The notes: generated by a model from the sequence alone, not told the origin. 64,000 bases of DNA from Pedobacter lusitanus (GCF_040026395.1 NZ_CP157278.1:3596001-3660000), one strand, 5' to 3'. Positions 1 to 9,019 are shown, numbered from the stretch's first letter. Program-made: numbers and translations.

Positions 1-122
1 TATGCTCTCATATAACAGATAACGCTTTTTTTCTGCAAATATATCAGGCTTTCATGGCTAATCATAACTCAGGAAATATTCGCTTCCGGAACTCAGGAAT
101 GAAATTGCGGATGCGTAAGAAA

Positions 123-170
123 CAAAAAGCCCCTCAGCCTTAAAAACGGATGATTTTTAGGACTGAGGAG
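123..170 (-). terminator. Rho-independent terminator of the metalloprotease gene
   Basis: A long hairpin lies just downstream of the leftward metalloprotease gene. CCTCAG (132-137) plus CCTTAAAAA pairs with TTTTTAGG (154-161) and CTGAGG (163-168) around a short loop. Read on the minus strand the stem is followed by a T-run (complement of 124-128). It fits a factor-independent terminator. Confidence 0.75.
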
Positions 171-187
171 CTGTAAAAGATGATTTT

Positions 188-2695
188 TTATTTTTTAGGA
201 TAAAGGATGTTGCTGATTCTGACAGACACGTCATCATAATGTGCTTTTGTCAGGTTGTCTCCTGCTACTGCTCTTGATTTAACTAGTGTCAGCAAGGTTT
301 TGAGTTCTGCTCTGACCAGTGGTCTGATATCTGACAGAGAAACATTTACAGGAGTAAAACCATAATTAGCCAGGGCCTCAGGGCTTGCGCCTGATGGGGC
401 TTCCATCTCTTTTGTCATTAGCTGTGAAAGTATCTCTACATAAGAGCGCTGCAGATTACGTTTGAAGGCATCTGGTCTGCTGGCAGAGAATATACCGGTT
501 TTCAGATCTGTAAATAATTCAGGAAGCGTATAGGCACTTGCAATACCGTTTTTTGCTTCGTTGTCTAATAGTCTGGCTATGCGGGATGGATTCAGCAAAT
601 TATCCAGTGTACTGGTTTGTACGGCTTTTATTTTATTCAGTATCTGTCCGTTATCAAACTTATTCAGCTGTTCATTATTAATCAGCCATAGTGGAGTGTT
701 AAATAGTTGTGCATTGAAAAAGGCAATTGCTTCTTTCTGCTTCGTCTTTGGCAGATATGTATACACTGCACCTTGCTGATCATAGGTTTTGAAGTTCTCA
801 CTCATTCCACCGACATTGGCTCTTACATGGCCCATATAACGGTTAAACTGAGCAATTACTTCACCATAGATATCTTTCAGGTCACTAAAATCTGCCCCTT
901 TCTGGTAAGTCCATTTTTCTATATTTGGCAGGATCCGTTTAAGATTTGCAATGCCATATGTGCTGGCCTTCATTGCATTATCTCCTAAATCTTCGCTTTG
1001 TAAACGAGGATCAAGACTTGTGCCCTGACGTCCATAGAAGTACAATGGATTTCCAGCCTTTGCAACTGTCCATACATCCAGTTTTTCTCTTTCCTGTTTC
1101 GGGGTTAAATTTCCCGGAAACCAGGTATATCCCCATTTAATTGACCATTTATCATACTCACCGATGCCAGGGTGAAGTTTTGTTACACCGTCCCCGGGTT
1201 GTGCGATATAATTAAAACGGGCATAATCCATGATTGAAGGAGCAGTCCCATGTGTATTGGTAAAAGTTTTAGAGCGCAGAGAGTCTACGGGATAAGCATA
1301 ACTGGAACCAAAGTTATGTGGCAGGCCCAGTGTATGACCAATCTCATGAGAAGACACAAAACGGATGAGTTCACCCATTTGTTTATCATCAAATTTTGCT
1401 TTTCTGATTGCGGGGTTTACTGCCGCAGTTTGCACAAAATACCAGTTTCTGAGTAAACTCATCACATTATGATACCAGCCAATATGTGTTTCCAGAATTT
1501 GTCCGGTGCGTGGATCAGAAACATGAGGGCCATAGGCATTGGCAATATTTGAAGCAAAATAACGAACTACAGAATATCTGGAATCTTCTACACTGAAATC
1601 GGGATCCTGGGCTGGTGTAGGGGCTTCTTTTCCTATAATTGCATTTTTAAATCCGGCTTCCTGAAAGGCGATATTCCAGTCATTGATTCCCTGTATTAAA
1701 TAAGGAACCCATTTCTTTGGGGTAGCAGGGTCAATATAAATGACTATAGGTTTAACCGGTTCTACCAGTTCGCCGCGCATATAAGCAGCAGTATCTTTAG
1801 GAATCAGGCTCCAGCGGTGGATATAAGCGGTACGTTCTGCTTTTTGTGCATCAGTACCATAGTCAGTCTGAGACTGTCCGAAAAAGCCTACTCTTGCATC
1901 CGTTAACCTGGCTTTCGCAGGTTTTTTTGGTAAAAGGAGCATGGAAGTATTGAATTCGAAAGTTACAGCTCCAATAGTATTGTCAATCGGTGATTCTGCC
2001 GATTTATAGGTTTTACTGGTAACCACTTCAATATTTATGGGGAATGTTTTGATCGTGTCCACATAAGAACGTCCAGCATCCAGAGAGCTTGCTTTATAAG
2101 CTTTTCTTAAAGCATCACTGGCTCCAATAGCCATGACATCGCCATTATAGAAATCGGTCACATCGATAACTACTCCTGTAGTATCTTTATTATAAGCTTT
2201 GATCTCAAAGTTGGCGAGAATTGTAGACAGGTTAGAGTTTTTAACCGACTGATACATATCAGACGTACTGTCTGCTCTTACTGAGTAGCCAGGAACGCGG
2301 ATAAAGACCTGTTTACCGCGACGTTCCCACTGCCATACCTGATCATTTAATTTTTCTCCGCCATATTGCTGATTACCTACTGAGACACCAGAAGGAACCT
2401 TATTCAGACGGGTTACCACAAGCATTTCCCGGTTTAATAATGAATCTGGAATTTCGAAAAACCATTTATCATCAACTTTGTAAGTTTTAAACAGGCCGTT
2501 TTTTGTCTTTGCCTTAGCAGTAATCACCTCAGAAAAGGGTTTCATTCCTTCCTTTTTTGCTGCAGGAATAACAGGAGCCGGGGCCGCAGAAGTATTTGTC
2601 TTTTTGGATTTTTTCTGCGCAGAAGCTGTTTCATTACAGAATGTTCCTAAAAGACATATACCGGCAATGGCCAGTAATTTAGTCTTTGAACTCAT
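188..2695 (-). CDS. Secreted zinc-dependent metalloprotease (zincin, DUF5117/DUF5118 type)
   Basis: The 835-aa protein has an N-terminal signal peptide (a hydrophobic stretch ending in ASAQ near residue 27) and is expected in the periplasm or outside the cell. The extended zinc motif HEIGHTLGLPHN sits near residue 450: two His of HExxH plus a third His, with Glu as catalytic base. This is the metzincin-like pattern of the large Bacteroidota metalloproteases with DUF5117, DUF4953 and DUF5118 regions, and the length fits that family. No type IX secretion C-terminal domain is apparent. A Ser/Ala/Pro/Lys-rich linker follows the signal peptide. The gene is monocistronic and divergent from the PBP4 gene, with its own terminator. 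The substrate cannot be told from the sequence. Confidence 0.88.
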   Translation of the reverse strand: MSSKTKLLAIAGICLLGTFCNETASAQKKSKKTNTSAAPAPVIPAAKKEGMKPFSEVITAKAKTKNGLFKTYKVDDKWFFEIPDSLLNREMLVVTRLNKVPSGVSVGNQQYGGEKLNDQVWQWERRGKQVFIRVPGYSVRADSTSDMYQSVKNSNLSTILANFEIKAYNKDTTGVVIDVTDFYNGDVMAIGASDALRKAYKASSLDAGRSYVDTIKTFPINIEVVTSKTYKSAESPIDNTIGAVTFEFNTSMLLLPKKPAKARLTDARVGFFGQSQTDYGTDAQKAERTAYIHRWSLIPKDTAAYMRGELVEPVKPIVIYIDPATPKKWVPYLIQGINDWNIAFQEAGFKNAIIGKEAPTPAQDPDFSVEDSRYSVVRYFASNIANAYGPHVSDPRTGQILETHIGWYHNVMSLLRNWYFVQTAAVNPAIRKAKFDDKQMGELIRFVSSHEIGHTLGLPHNFGSSYAYPVDSLRSKTFTNTHGTAPSIMDYARFNYIAQPGDGVTKLHPGIGEYDKWSIKWGYTWFPGNLTPKQEREKLDVWTVAKAGNPLYFYGRQGTSLDPRLQSEDLGDNAMKASTYGIANLKRILPNIEKWTYQKGADFSDLKDIYGEVIAQFNRYMGHVRANVGGMSENFKTYDQQGAVYTYLPKTKQKEAIAFFNAQLFNTPLWLINNEQLNKFDNGQILNKIKAVQTSTLDNLLNPSRIARLLDNEAKNGIASAYTLPELFTDLKTGIFSASRPDAFKRNLQRSYVEILSQLMTKEMEAPSGASPEALANYGFTPVNVSLSDIRPLVRAELKTLLTLVKSRAVAGDNLTKAHYDDVSVRISNILYPKK

Positions 2696-2759
2696 CAGGA
2701 TTAAAAAATTTTAGGGTTTGGGATGAATGGATAAAAATATTGATTGTAATTGAAAATGA

Positions 2760-2781
2760 TGCAACGTAATTGCAACGTTAC
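2760..2781. promoter_or_regulatory. Tandem 11-bp TGCAACGT direct repeat in a divergent promoter region
   Basis: Two adjacent 11-bp units, TGCAACGTAAT (2760-2770) and TGCAACGTTAC (2771-2781), lie between the divergent metalloprotease and PBP4 genes. A period of one helical turn suits a protein bound on one face of the DNA. No regulator can be assigned. The 10-mer TGCAACGTTT also occurs at 63575-63584 upstream of the sigma factor gene. Confidence 0.4.
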
Positions 2782-2825
2782 AAAATATAAGCCGAATACC
2801 ATTTTTATTAGAAAAAGCAATACAT

Positions 2826-2833
2826 TAGGTTTG
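2826..2833 (+). promoter_or_regulatory. -7 promoter element (TAGGTTTG) of the PBP4 gene
   Basis: TAGGTTTG matches the Bacteroidota -7 consensus TAnnTTTG and lies 20 nt before the PBP4 start codon. No clear -33 TTG is present at the usual distance, so only the -7 half is supported. Confidence 0.5.
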
Positions 2834-2853
2834 AATCAATAATAAACAATGAA

Positions 2854-4185
2854 ATGAAATTTAAGACAGCCCGTCTTTTTCAACCGCTTTGTGTTTTGAC
2901 TTTGCTGCTTATAGTCCTTTTTGAAAGCTGTACTGTGCACAGGCAAATGGAAAAAAATGTTGCGCATTTTATAGCGGATTCTCCTGTTCTGAACAGTCAT
3001 CTGGTTGGATTTTCACTGGCAGATCTTGATCAGCAGGGAGTGATCTATGAGAAAGATGCCGGCAAATACTTTATTCCGGCCTCCAATGTGAAATTATATA
3101 CTTTTTACGCAGGTTTGAAAATGCTGCCGGATTCTATTCCGTCTTTGCGTTATATTGAGCGGGGGGACTCTCTGATCTTTTGGGGTACAGGAGATCCGTC
3201 CTTTTTAAAACGTAGACTAGATGGAGCCCGGGCCCTTAATTTTTTAAGGACAAGTTCTAAACAGTTATTTTTTGCGCCAGGCAGGTATACTGGAAATGCT
3301 TATGGTAAGGGTTGGGCCTGGGACGATTATAATGATGATTCACAAGCAGAAATAACAGAATTTCCATTAATGGATAATCTGGTTGAAATTAAAAATATGG
3401 GAGGCAGAATCGACGTAATTCCCCGGGTTTTTAATGATTGTCTGCTTAAAGACAGTTCAATAGCCGAAAAAGGTTTCACTGTAATCAGGAATCCGGAAAA
3501 AAATGAATTTAATTATCCTTCCGGAAGTATACCAGACGGGTTTAAACAGCTTATTCCCTATAAAACGAGTACAGCAACTACATTAAGTGTACTCAGGGAT
3601 ACTTTACATCGCAACGTACAGCTGATCGATATGGAAATGCCACAAAGCGCTGGTACAATTTATAATATGAAATCTGAAGATATCTTTCGGGAAATGCTGT
3701 TGCCGAGTGATAATTTTATTGCAGAACAGTTGTTGCTGGTTTATGCAAATCAGTTTCAGCAGAAACTGAATGGAACTGATGCTATCCGGTATATCCTGAA
3801 TAAATACCTGAAAGATCTGCCTGACAGTCCACGCTGGGTAGATGGATCGGGCGTATCCCGTATGAATCTGTTTAGTCCGGCAGACATGGTAATGCTGCTC
3901 AGGATGATTGATAAAGAAGTAAACAACAGATCAAAGCTATTCAGCATGCTGCCAGCCGGTGGCTATAGCGGAACGCTGATAAATTCGTATCCGACAACAG
4001 ATCATCCTTTTGTATTTGCTAAAACTGGAACTTTTTCCAATAATTATAATCAGAGTGGTTACGTCCTGACGAAAAAGGGAAAAGTGCTGGTCTTCTCTTT
4101 CATGAATAATAATTTCATGGAACCTGTTACCCGGATTAAGGCCGAAATGGCCAGACTGATGGGTTATATCCACGAAAAATATTAA
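2854..4185 (+). CDS. dacB: D-alanyl-D-alanine carboxypeptidase/endopeptidase, PBP4 (S13) family lipoprotein
   Basis: The 443-aa protein has the three penicillin-binding motifs: SNVK (Ser77 nucleophile, Lys80), an SDN triad near residue 286, and KTG near residue 390 in FAKTGTFS. These define family S13 D,D-peptidases, which trim or cleave peptidoglycan stem peptides in the periplasm. The N-terminus is a lipoprotein signal with the lipobox Cys at residue 26 (LFESC), so it is probably membrane-anchored. An ATG at 2849 is in another frame, so the start at 2854 is kept. The gene is single and is followed by the repeat element at 4248-4348. The symbol is by family, not by demonstrated orthology. 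Confidence 0.9.
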   Translation: MKFKTARLFQPLCVLTLLLIVLFESCTVHRQMEKNVAHFIADSPVLNSHLVGFSLADLDQQGVIYEKDAGKYFIPASNVKLYTFYAGLKMLPDSIPSLRYIERGDSLIFWGTGDPSFLKRRLDGARALNFLRTSSKQLFFAPGRYTGNAYGKGWAWDDYNDDSQAEITEFPLMDNLVEIKNMGGRIDVIPRVFNDCLLKDSSIAEKGFTVIRNPEKNEFNYPSGSIPDGFKQLIPYKTSTATTLSVLRDTLHRNVQLIDMEMPQSAGTIYNMKSEDIFREMLLPSDNFIAEQLLLVYANQFQQKLNGTDAIRYILNKYLKDLPDSPRWVDGSGVSRMNLFSPADMVMLLRMIDKEVNNRSKLFSMLPAGGYSGTLINSYPTTDHPFVFAKTGTFSNNYNQSGYVLTKKGKVLVFSFMNNNFMEPVTRIKAEMARLMGYIHEKY

Positions 4186-4247
4186 AAATAGCGGTTCGCC
4201 TGTTTTTTTCGATTCAAATAGGGGTTGAAAAGCCCCTTTATTCGCTA

Positions 4248-4348
4248 TTGGAAGGAGGTTGGAAGGGGGTTGGAAGGACCTTGAAAGGACGTTGCAAGGA
4301 CTGTGGTCCTTCCAACCCCCTTCCAATGCCTGTTTAATGTCCTTTCAA
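4248..4348. repeat. Tandem 11-bp repeats with inverted copies (intergenic repeat element)
   Basis: Five consecutive 11-bp units begin at 4248, 4259, 4270, 4281 and 4292, each of the form TTGnAAGGnnn: TTGGAAGGAGG, TTGGAAGGGGG, TTGGAAGGACC, TTGAAAGGACG and TTGCAAGGACT. Units 2 and 3 (4259-4280) are repeated as an exact 22-bp reverse complement at 4305-4326. The first ten bases of unit 4 are repeated as a reverse complement at 4339-4348 (GTCCTTTCAA). The RNA would fold into a long hairpin with units 4 and 5 in the loop. The element lies between the PBP4 gene and the MFS promoter. Its G-rich purine strand is unlike the surrounding AT-rich intergenic DNA. Confidence 0.85.
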
Positions 4349-4441
4349 TGGGCTTTTCCTTATAAAAATAAACGGGCTTCGATGCTTCAATGCCAATTAT
4401 TTGATCATAAAAATTTAACATCATCCTATGGATTTAATCTC

Positions 4442-4449
4442 TACTTTTG
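4442..4449 (+). promoter_or_regulatory. -7 promoter element (TACTTTTG) of the MFS gene
   Basis: TACTTTTG matches TAnnTTTG and ends 7 nt before the ATG at 4457, implying a very short leader. This supports 4457 as the true start rather than upstream in-frame codons within the repeat element. The -33 element is not clear. Confidence 0.55.
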
Positions 4450-4456
4450 TGTGGAT

Positions 4457-5635
4457 ATGCAAAAGTCTGATCAATCGATTTATACCCTCCAGTTTGGCCT
4501 GGTATGTTTAAGCTCTTTCCTCTTTTCAGCTAGTTTTAATATGTTAATCCCAGAATTGCCTGCTTATTTAAGCGCAATGGGAGGAGCGTCTTATAAAGGA
4601 TTGATTATTGCGTTGTTTACGCTCACAGCAGGGATATCCAGACCTTTTAGCGGTAAACTGACTGATACGGTTGGTCGCGTACCAGTGATGGCTGTAGGTT
4701 CAATTGTTTGTTTTATTTGCGGCTTCCTTTATCCGGTACTCACCACAATTGCCGGGTTTTTAATGCTCAGACTGCTTCATGGTTTTTCTACAGGGTTTAA
4801 ACCAACCGCAACCGCAGCCTATGTGGCAGATCTGGTTCCTGTAAACAGGTGGGGTGAGGCTATGGGTATTCATGGAATTTGTTTTAGTACCGGAATGGCT
4901 ATCGGGCCCGCTATCGGAAGTACAATTACCGATCATTTTTCAATTAACGTGTTGTTTTACTGCTCTTCCGTATTTGCGTTATCTTCGATTGTTATCCTGG
5001 GAAATATGAAAGAAACCCTGAAAGAAAAACAACCTTTCAGTTTTGCTTTGCTGAAAATCAAAAGACAGGATATTATTGACTGGAGAGTTATTCCCGCAGC
5101 CTTGATTACTTTATTGAGTTATGTAAGTTACGGTGCGATTCTGACTGTGGTAGGTGACTGGAGCAAGTACCTGGGGACAAGTAATAAGGGATTATTCTTT
5201 ATGGTATTCACCCTTGCATCTCTGCTGATCCGATTTGTAGCAGGAAAGGCATCCGATAAACATGGAAGAGTGCTGATTCTGAAGATTTCTCTTGTGCTGC
5301 TGGCCATTTCACTGGTCTGTACAGGTCTTGCTTACTCTTCGACAACTTTAATGGCTTCAGCGGCCTTATATGGCGTGGCAACCGGCATGCTTTCTCCGGC
5401 AGTAAACGCATGGACTATAGATCTGAGTGATCCAAAGCATCGCGGAAAGGCTATGGCAACAATGTATATTGCACTGGAAGTCGGTATCGGATTAGGCGCA
5501 TTACTGGCAGGATGGCTGTTTATTGACGATATCAAAACCATTCCCATTACATTTTACATCTGTACAGGGATCACTATAACAGCGTTGGTCTATCTCCAGT
5601 TTATCTGGAAAGCTAAACCTGCAGAAACAGTATAA
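4457..5635 (+). CDS. MFS transporter, probable drug/metabolite exporter
   Basis: The 392-aa protein consists of hydrophobic segments consistent with 12 membrane helices. It carries the MFS loop 2-3 signature as GKLTDTVGRVPV, with an imperfect repeat in the second half (GKASDKHGRVLI). That two-fold symmetry is typical of the major facilitator superfamily. The frame is open upstream to 4259, but that part crosses the repeat element and is compositionally odd. The ATG at 4457 directly follows a -7 promoter motif, so I start there. The stop codon abuts the stop codon of the convergent alanine dehydrogenase gene with no spacer. The substrate is unknown. Confidence 0.85.
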   Translation: MQKSDQSIYTLQFGLVCLSSFLFSASFNMLIPELPAYLSAMGGASYKGLIIALFTLTAGISRPFSGKLTDTVGRVPVMAVGSIVCFICGFLYPVLTTIAGFLMLRLLHGFSTGFKPTATAAYVADLVPVNRWGEAMGIHGICFSTGMAIGPAIGSTITDHFSINVLFYCSSVFALSSIVILGNMKETLKEKQPFSFALLKIKRQDIIDWRVIPAALITLLSYVSYGAILTVVGDWSKYLGTSNKGLFFMVFTLASLLIRFVAGKASDKHGRVLILKISLVLLAISLVCTGLAYSSTTLMASAALYGVATGMLSPAVNAWTIDLSDPKHRGKAMATMYIALEVGIGLGALLAGWLFIDDIKTIPITFYICTGITITALVYLQFIWKAKPAETV

Positions 5636-6862
5636 TTACTGATTTGCAGCTACCAGGAGTTCAATATCTTTATAAGGGAGACCAAATCTGGCAGCCAGAT
5701 CTTTACTGGTCAGGTGTCCTTTGTAAATGTACAGCGCTTCTCTTATACCAGGTTTATTCCATACCAGGCTCATCAGCCCGCCCATCTCGCCTATATCCAC
5801 AAGAATTGGGGTAAAGATATTAGTCAGCGCATAAGAAGCTGTCCTTGGTACTCTGGATGCGATATTAGGCACACAATAATGAATTACATCGTGTTTTCTG
5901 AAAACAGGATCTTTATGATTAGTGACCTCAGAGGTTTCAAAACAACCTCCCTGATCTATACTCACGTCTATAACAACAGAATCAGGCTTCATTCTGCTAA
6001 CCGTTTCTTCCATGATGACACATGGGCTTCTGCCATTGGTTGCGCGGATGGCACCAATGACGACATCGCAGGTGGTTACTGCTTTTCCCAGTACTATAGG
6101 CTGCATGACAGAGGTAAACACCCGGCTCCCTAAATTATTCTGAAGACGGCGCAGGCGATAAATAGAGCTGTCAAATACTTTGACTTCAGCCCCCAGGGAA
6201 AGTGCTGTTCTGGCAGCATATTCGCCAACGGTTCCTGCACCAAGAATGACAATTTCTGTAGGAGGAACGCCTGTAAATCCGCCCAGCATCAGGCCTTTTC
6301 CTCCAGTTACACTGCTTAGATACTCCGCTGCTATAAAAATAGAAGTCGCTCCTACAATTTCACTCATTGCCCTCACTACGGTCAAAACGTTTCCTTCATC
6401 GCGCAGACTTTCAAAACATAATGCATTGATCTTTTTATTGAGCAGTGCTTTAAGATACCCTTCTTTAAGAGCGCCCATCTGCAGCGCAGAAATCAGCGTC
6501 TGACCCTTGTGCATCAGTTCTATCTCTTCTAAAGTAGGTGGCGCTATTTTTACAATAATATCTGCATCATAAACATCCTTTTTATTAAAAGTTATCTGTG
6601 CGCCCTGTTCACTGTAATCATTATCAGAAAAATTTGCTCCTGTACCGGCGCCACTTTCCAGCAGTACCTTATGACCGTGATTGACTAAAAGCGCAACAGA
6701 CAATGGTGTAAGTGCAATGCGGGCCTCCTGAAAAGAAATCTCTTTTGGTATGCCAATATATAAACTGTTGCTTTTACTTTTGATTTCTGACAATGTCTCT
6801 TTAGGTTGCAGCAACCCTTTCTGAGCAATAGAGGCCATTTCTTCCCGTAATCCTGTAGCCAT
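5636..6862 (-). CDS. ald: Alanine dehydrogenase
   Basis: The 408-aa protein has the AlaDh/PNT N-terminal domain starting at IGIPKEISFQEARIALTP and a Rossmann domain with GAGTVG near residue 210. The enzyme would interconvert L-alanine and pyruvate plus ammonia with NAD(H) in the cytoplasm. Residues 1-35 form an extra N-terminal segment before the point where short family members begin. Bacteroidota homologues often share such an extension, as far as I recall. The gene lies 83 nt downstream of tsaE on the same strand and may be read with it. It converges tail to tail with the MFS gene, leaving no room for a terminator. Confidence 0.85.
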   Translation of the reverse strand: MATGLREEMASIAQKGLLQPKETLSEIKSKSNSLYIGIPKEISFQEARIALTPLSVALLVNHGHKVLLESGAGTGANFSDNDYSEQGAQITFNKKDVYDADIIVKIAPPTLEEIELMHKGQTLISALQMGALKEGYLKALLNKKINALCFESLRDEGNVLTVVRAMSEIVGATSIFIAAEYLSSVTGGKGLMLGGFTGVPPTEIVILGAGTVGEYAARTALSLGAEVKVFDSSIYRLRRLQNNLGSRVFTSVMQPIVLGKAVTTCDVVIGAIRATNGRSPCVIMEETVSRMKPDSVVIDVSIDQGGCFETSEVTNHKDPVFRKHDVIHYCVPNIASRVPRTASYALTNIFTPILVDIGEMGGLMSLVWNKPGIREALYIYKGHLTSKDLAARFGLPYKDIELLVAANQ

Positions 6863-6945
6863 TTTGTCTATGTGATTTTTTGATTGAAATTAAGAAAAAT
6901 AAGCTGAATATAAGAAACTGTTTGAACTTAAGCAGGTTCTGAATG

Positions 6946-7362
6946 TTAAATTCTTGTAAAGGAAAATGATCTGTGCATTTCAGATAACACTGTAATTTCA
7001 ACTTCGATATAATTTTCAGGCATTAATTCCCTGATCTTTTCGGGCCACTCTATCAGGCAGATATTGCCGGAATAAAAGTATTCTTCATAACCGATGTCAA
7101 AAACCTCCTGCAGATTTTTAATTCTATAAAAGTCAAAATGATAAATAACCTGTCCGTCGGCAGCATATTCGTTTACGATAGAAAATGTAGGGCTGTTTAC
7201 CACATCTCTTACACCTAATTTCTCGCAGAACGCTTTGATAAAGGTTGTTTTTCCTGCGCCCATTTCGCCTTCAAAGGCGAATATTTTTTCGTTTCCGGCA
7301 AAACCGAGCAATGCTTCTGCAGCAGTGCCCAGTTTTTCCGGGTGATTGATTTCAATGTTCAT
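6946..7362 (-). CDS. tsaE: tRNA threonylcarbamoyladenosine biosynthesis ATPase TsaE
   Basis: The 138-aa protein has the Walker A motif GEMGAGKT at residues 32-39, the downstream SPTFSIVNEY segment (switch region) and HFDFYR, all characteristic of TsaE. TsaE is the small ATPase of the TsaBDE complex that makes t6A at position 37 of ANN-decoding tRNAs. The length is normal for the family. It starts 8 nt after the porX stop codon, so the two are probably co-transcribed. The start ATG has no better alternative upstream. Confidence 0.92.
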   Translation of the reverse strand: MNIEINHPEKLGTAAEALLGFAGNEKIFAFEGEMGAGKTTFIKAFCEKLGVRDVVNSPTFSIVNEYAADGQVIYHFDFYRIKNLQEVFDIGYEEYFYSGNICLIEWPEKIRELMPENYIEVEITVLSEMHRSFSFTRI

Positions 7363-7370
7363 TTAAGATA

Positions 7371-8924
7371 CTATCTTGAGCTGTAAGTCGCTACCGGAAT
7401 CATCATTTCTTCCAGAGAGATTCCGCCATGCTGGAATGTTTCATTATAATAGTTCACAAACTGGTTGTAATTATTCTGATAGACAAAATAACGGTCTTCC
7501 TTGGCGAAAATATAATTAGAACTGATATTTATTTTAGGTAACTGGGCCTCATGAGGATTTTTAATCAAAAAGACCTCTTTTGCATTAAAATTCAGATTTC
7601 TGCCTTGTTTATAACGCAGATTTGTATTTGTATTCCGGTCTCCGATTACCTTGCTCGGATGTTTAACCCTGATTGTTCCGTGGTCTGTTGTAATTATAAC
7701 CTTTACCTGCTTCTGAGCAAGTTTTTTCAGCAGTTCCAGCAGAGGTGAATGTTCAAACCAGGAAAGTGTCAGTGAGCGGTAGGCAGCGTCATCATTTGCC
7801 AGTTCCCTGATCATGGCCATATCTGTACGTGCGTGAGAAAGCATATCTACAAAGTTATAGACGATTGCATTAAACTCATTCTGCATCAGATTATTCATTT
7901 GTTCATTAAGTGCTTTTCCATCATCATAGGTAAGAATTTTATGATAGCTGAATTTACAGTCTTTACGAACGCTGCGTTTAATCTGGTCAGCAAGAAAAGC
8001 TTCTTCATGCATGTTTTTTCCACCTTCTTCATCATCGTTCTGCCAGAGTGACGGAAAACGTTTTTCCATTTCAAGAGGCATCAGTCCGGAAAAAATCGAG
8101 TTTCTGGCATATTGTGTTGCCGTAGGAAGGATACTTGTATAAATATCTTCTTCATCCAGTCTGAAATGTTCAGTAATTAACGGGTTGATAATCTTCCACT
8201 GATCATATCTCAGGTTATCAATCAGGATAAAAAAGACAGGTGTGGTAGAGTTGATATGCGGAAAAGCTTTCTTTTTAAGCAGCTCATTGGATAACAATGG
8301 CGTTTTTCCTCTTTTATTTACCCAGTCAATGTAATTGTCCTCAATAAATTTGGAAAACTGTGTATTGGCTTCAGATTTCTGCATAGTTAAAATTTCATGC
8401 ATCTGAGGGTCATCCAGCTTTTCCAGTTCCAGTTCCCAGAAAATAAGTTTTTTATAGACCTCTGTCCATTCTTCATAACTTAATTTATCATTCAGGGTCA
8501 TTCCCAGGCGTCTGAAATCCTGCTGATAAGCCATTGAAGTTTTTGCACTGATCAGTCTTTTGTTATCGATAATCTTTTTTATAGTTAGCAGTACCTGCTT
8601 GGGATTCACGGGCTTTATCAGATAATCGTCAATTTTTGATCCGATCGCATCTTCCATCAGATTTTCCTCTTCACTTTTGGTAATCAGGACAACAGGAATG
8701 TCACTTTTTATATTTTTAATGGCAGACAGGGTTTCCAGGCCACTCATACCAGGCATATTTTCATCCAGGAATACCAGGTCAAAATGCTCTTTGCCAAAAG
8801 CCTCCAATGCATCGTTCCCATTGGTGAATGTAGTGACGTGGTACCCTTTTTCGTTTAATAATAATATATGTGGTTTTAATAAGTTTATCTCATCGTCGGC
8901 CCATAGAATCTTGGTTTCCTGCAT
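7371..8924 (-). CDS. porX: PorX-type response regulator with PglZ alkaline-phosphatase-fold domain
   Basis: The 517-aa protein has an N-terminal receiver with acidic pair D10-D11, phosphoacceptor D54 (FLDENMPG), T82 and K104. A helical linker follows, then a PglZ domain from about residue 200, with the metal-site segments FILIDNLRYDQW and ITTDHGTIRVKH. This arrangement is that of PorX, the regulator that with the PorY kinase controls type IX secretion genes in Porphyromonas and works as a zinc-dependent nucleotide phosphodiesterase. No PorY-like kinase is adjacent. The gene heads the porX-tsaE(-ald) run and is divergent from the HD-domain gene. Assignment to PorX is by architecture. Confidence 0.85.
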   Translation of the reverse strand: MQETKILWADDEINLLKPHILLLNEKGYHVTTFTNGNDALEAFGKEHFDLVFLDENMPGMSGLETLSAIKNIKSDIPVVLITKSEEENLMEDAIGSKIDDYLIKPVNPKQVLLTIKKIIDNKRLISAKTSMAYQQDFRRLGMTLNDKLSYEEWTEVYKKLIFWELELEKLDDPQMHEILTMQKSEANTQFSKFIEDNYIDWVNKRGKTPLLSNELLKKKAFPHINSTTPVFFILIDNLRYDQWKIINPLITEHFRLDEEDIYTSILPTATQYARNSIFSGLMPLEMEKRFPSLWQNDDEEGGKNMHEEAFLADQIKRSVRKDCKFSYHKILTYDDGKALNEQMNNLMQNEFNAIVYNFVDMLSHARTDMAMIRELANDDAAYRSLTLSWFEHSPLLELLKKLAQKQVKVIITTDHGTIRVKHPSKVIGDRNTNTNLRYKQGRNLNFNAKEVFLIKNPHEAQLPKINISSNYIFAKEDRYFVYQNNYNQFVNYYNETFQHGGISLEEMMIPVATYSSR

Positions 8925-9019
8925 TATTGTATGTATATGGTGTAAATAATTCCTTAAAAAGAGACATCTCTTTCTTAAGTACGGATAAAAATAGCAATTT
9001 TTGTACCGTATAATTTATT

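Noticed and set aside
3937..4326. 129-codon minus-strand frame antisense to the PBP4 gene
   Set aside because: It starts within the repeat element and mirrors a well-supported coding region, so it is an antisense shadow.
4248..4326. CRISPR-like array
   Set aside because: The units are contiguous 11-mers without spacers of constant length, and no cas genes are present.
4259..4456. N-terminal extension of the MFS protein through the repeat element
   Set aside because: The extra 66 residues derive from the repeats and precede a -7 promoter element at 4442-4449, so they cannot be translated from that promoter.
5714..6133. 139-codon plus-strand frame antisense to ald
   Set aside because: The opposite strand encodes a complete alanine dehydrogenase. 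The frame has no recognisable domain.
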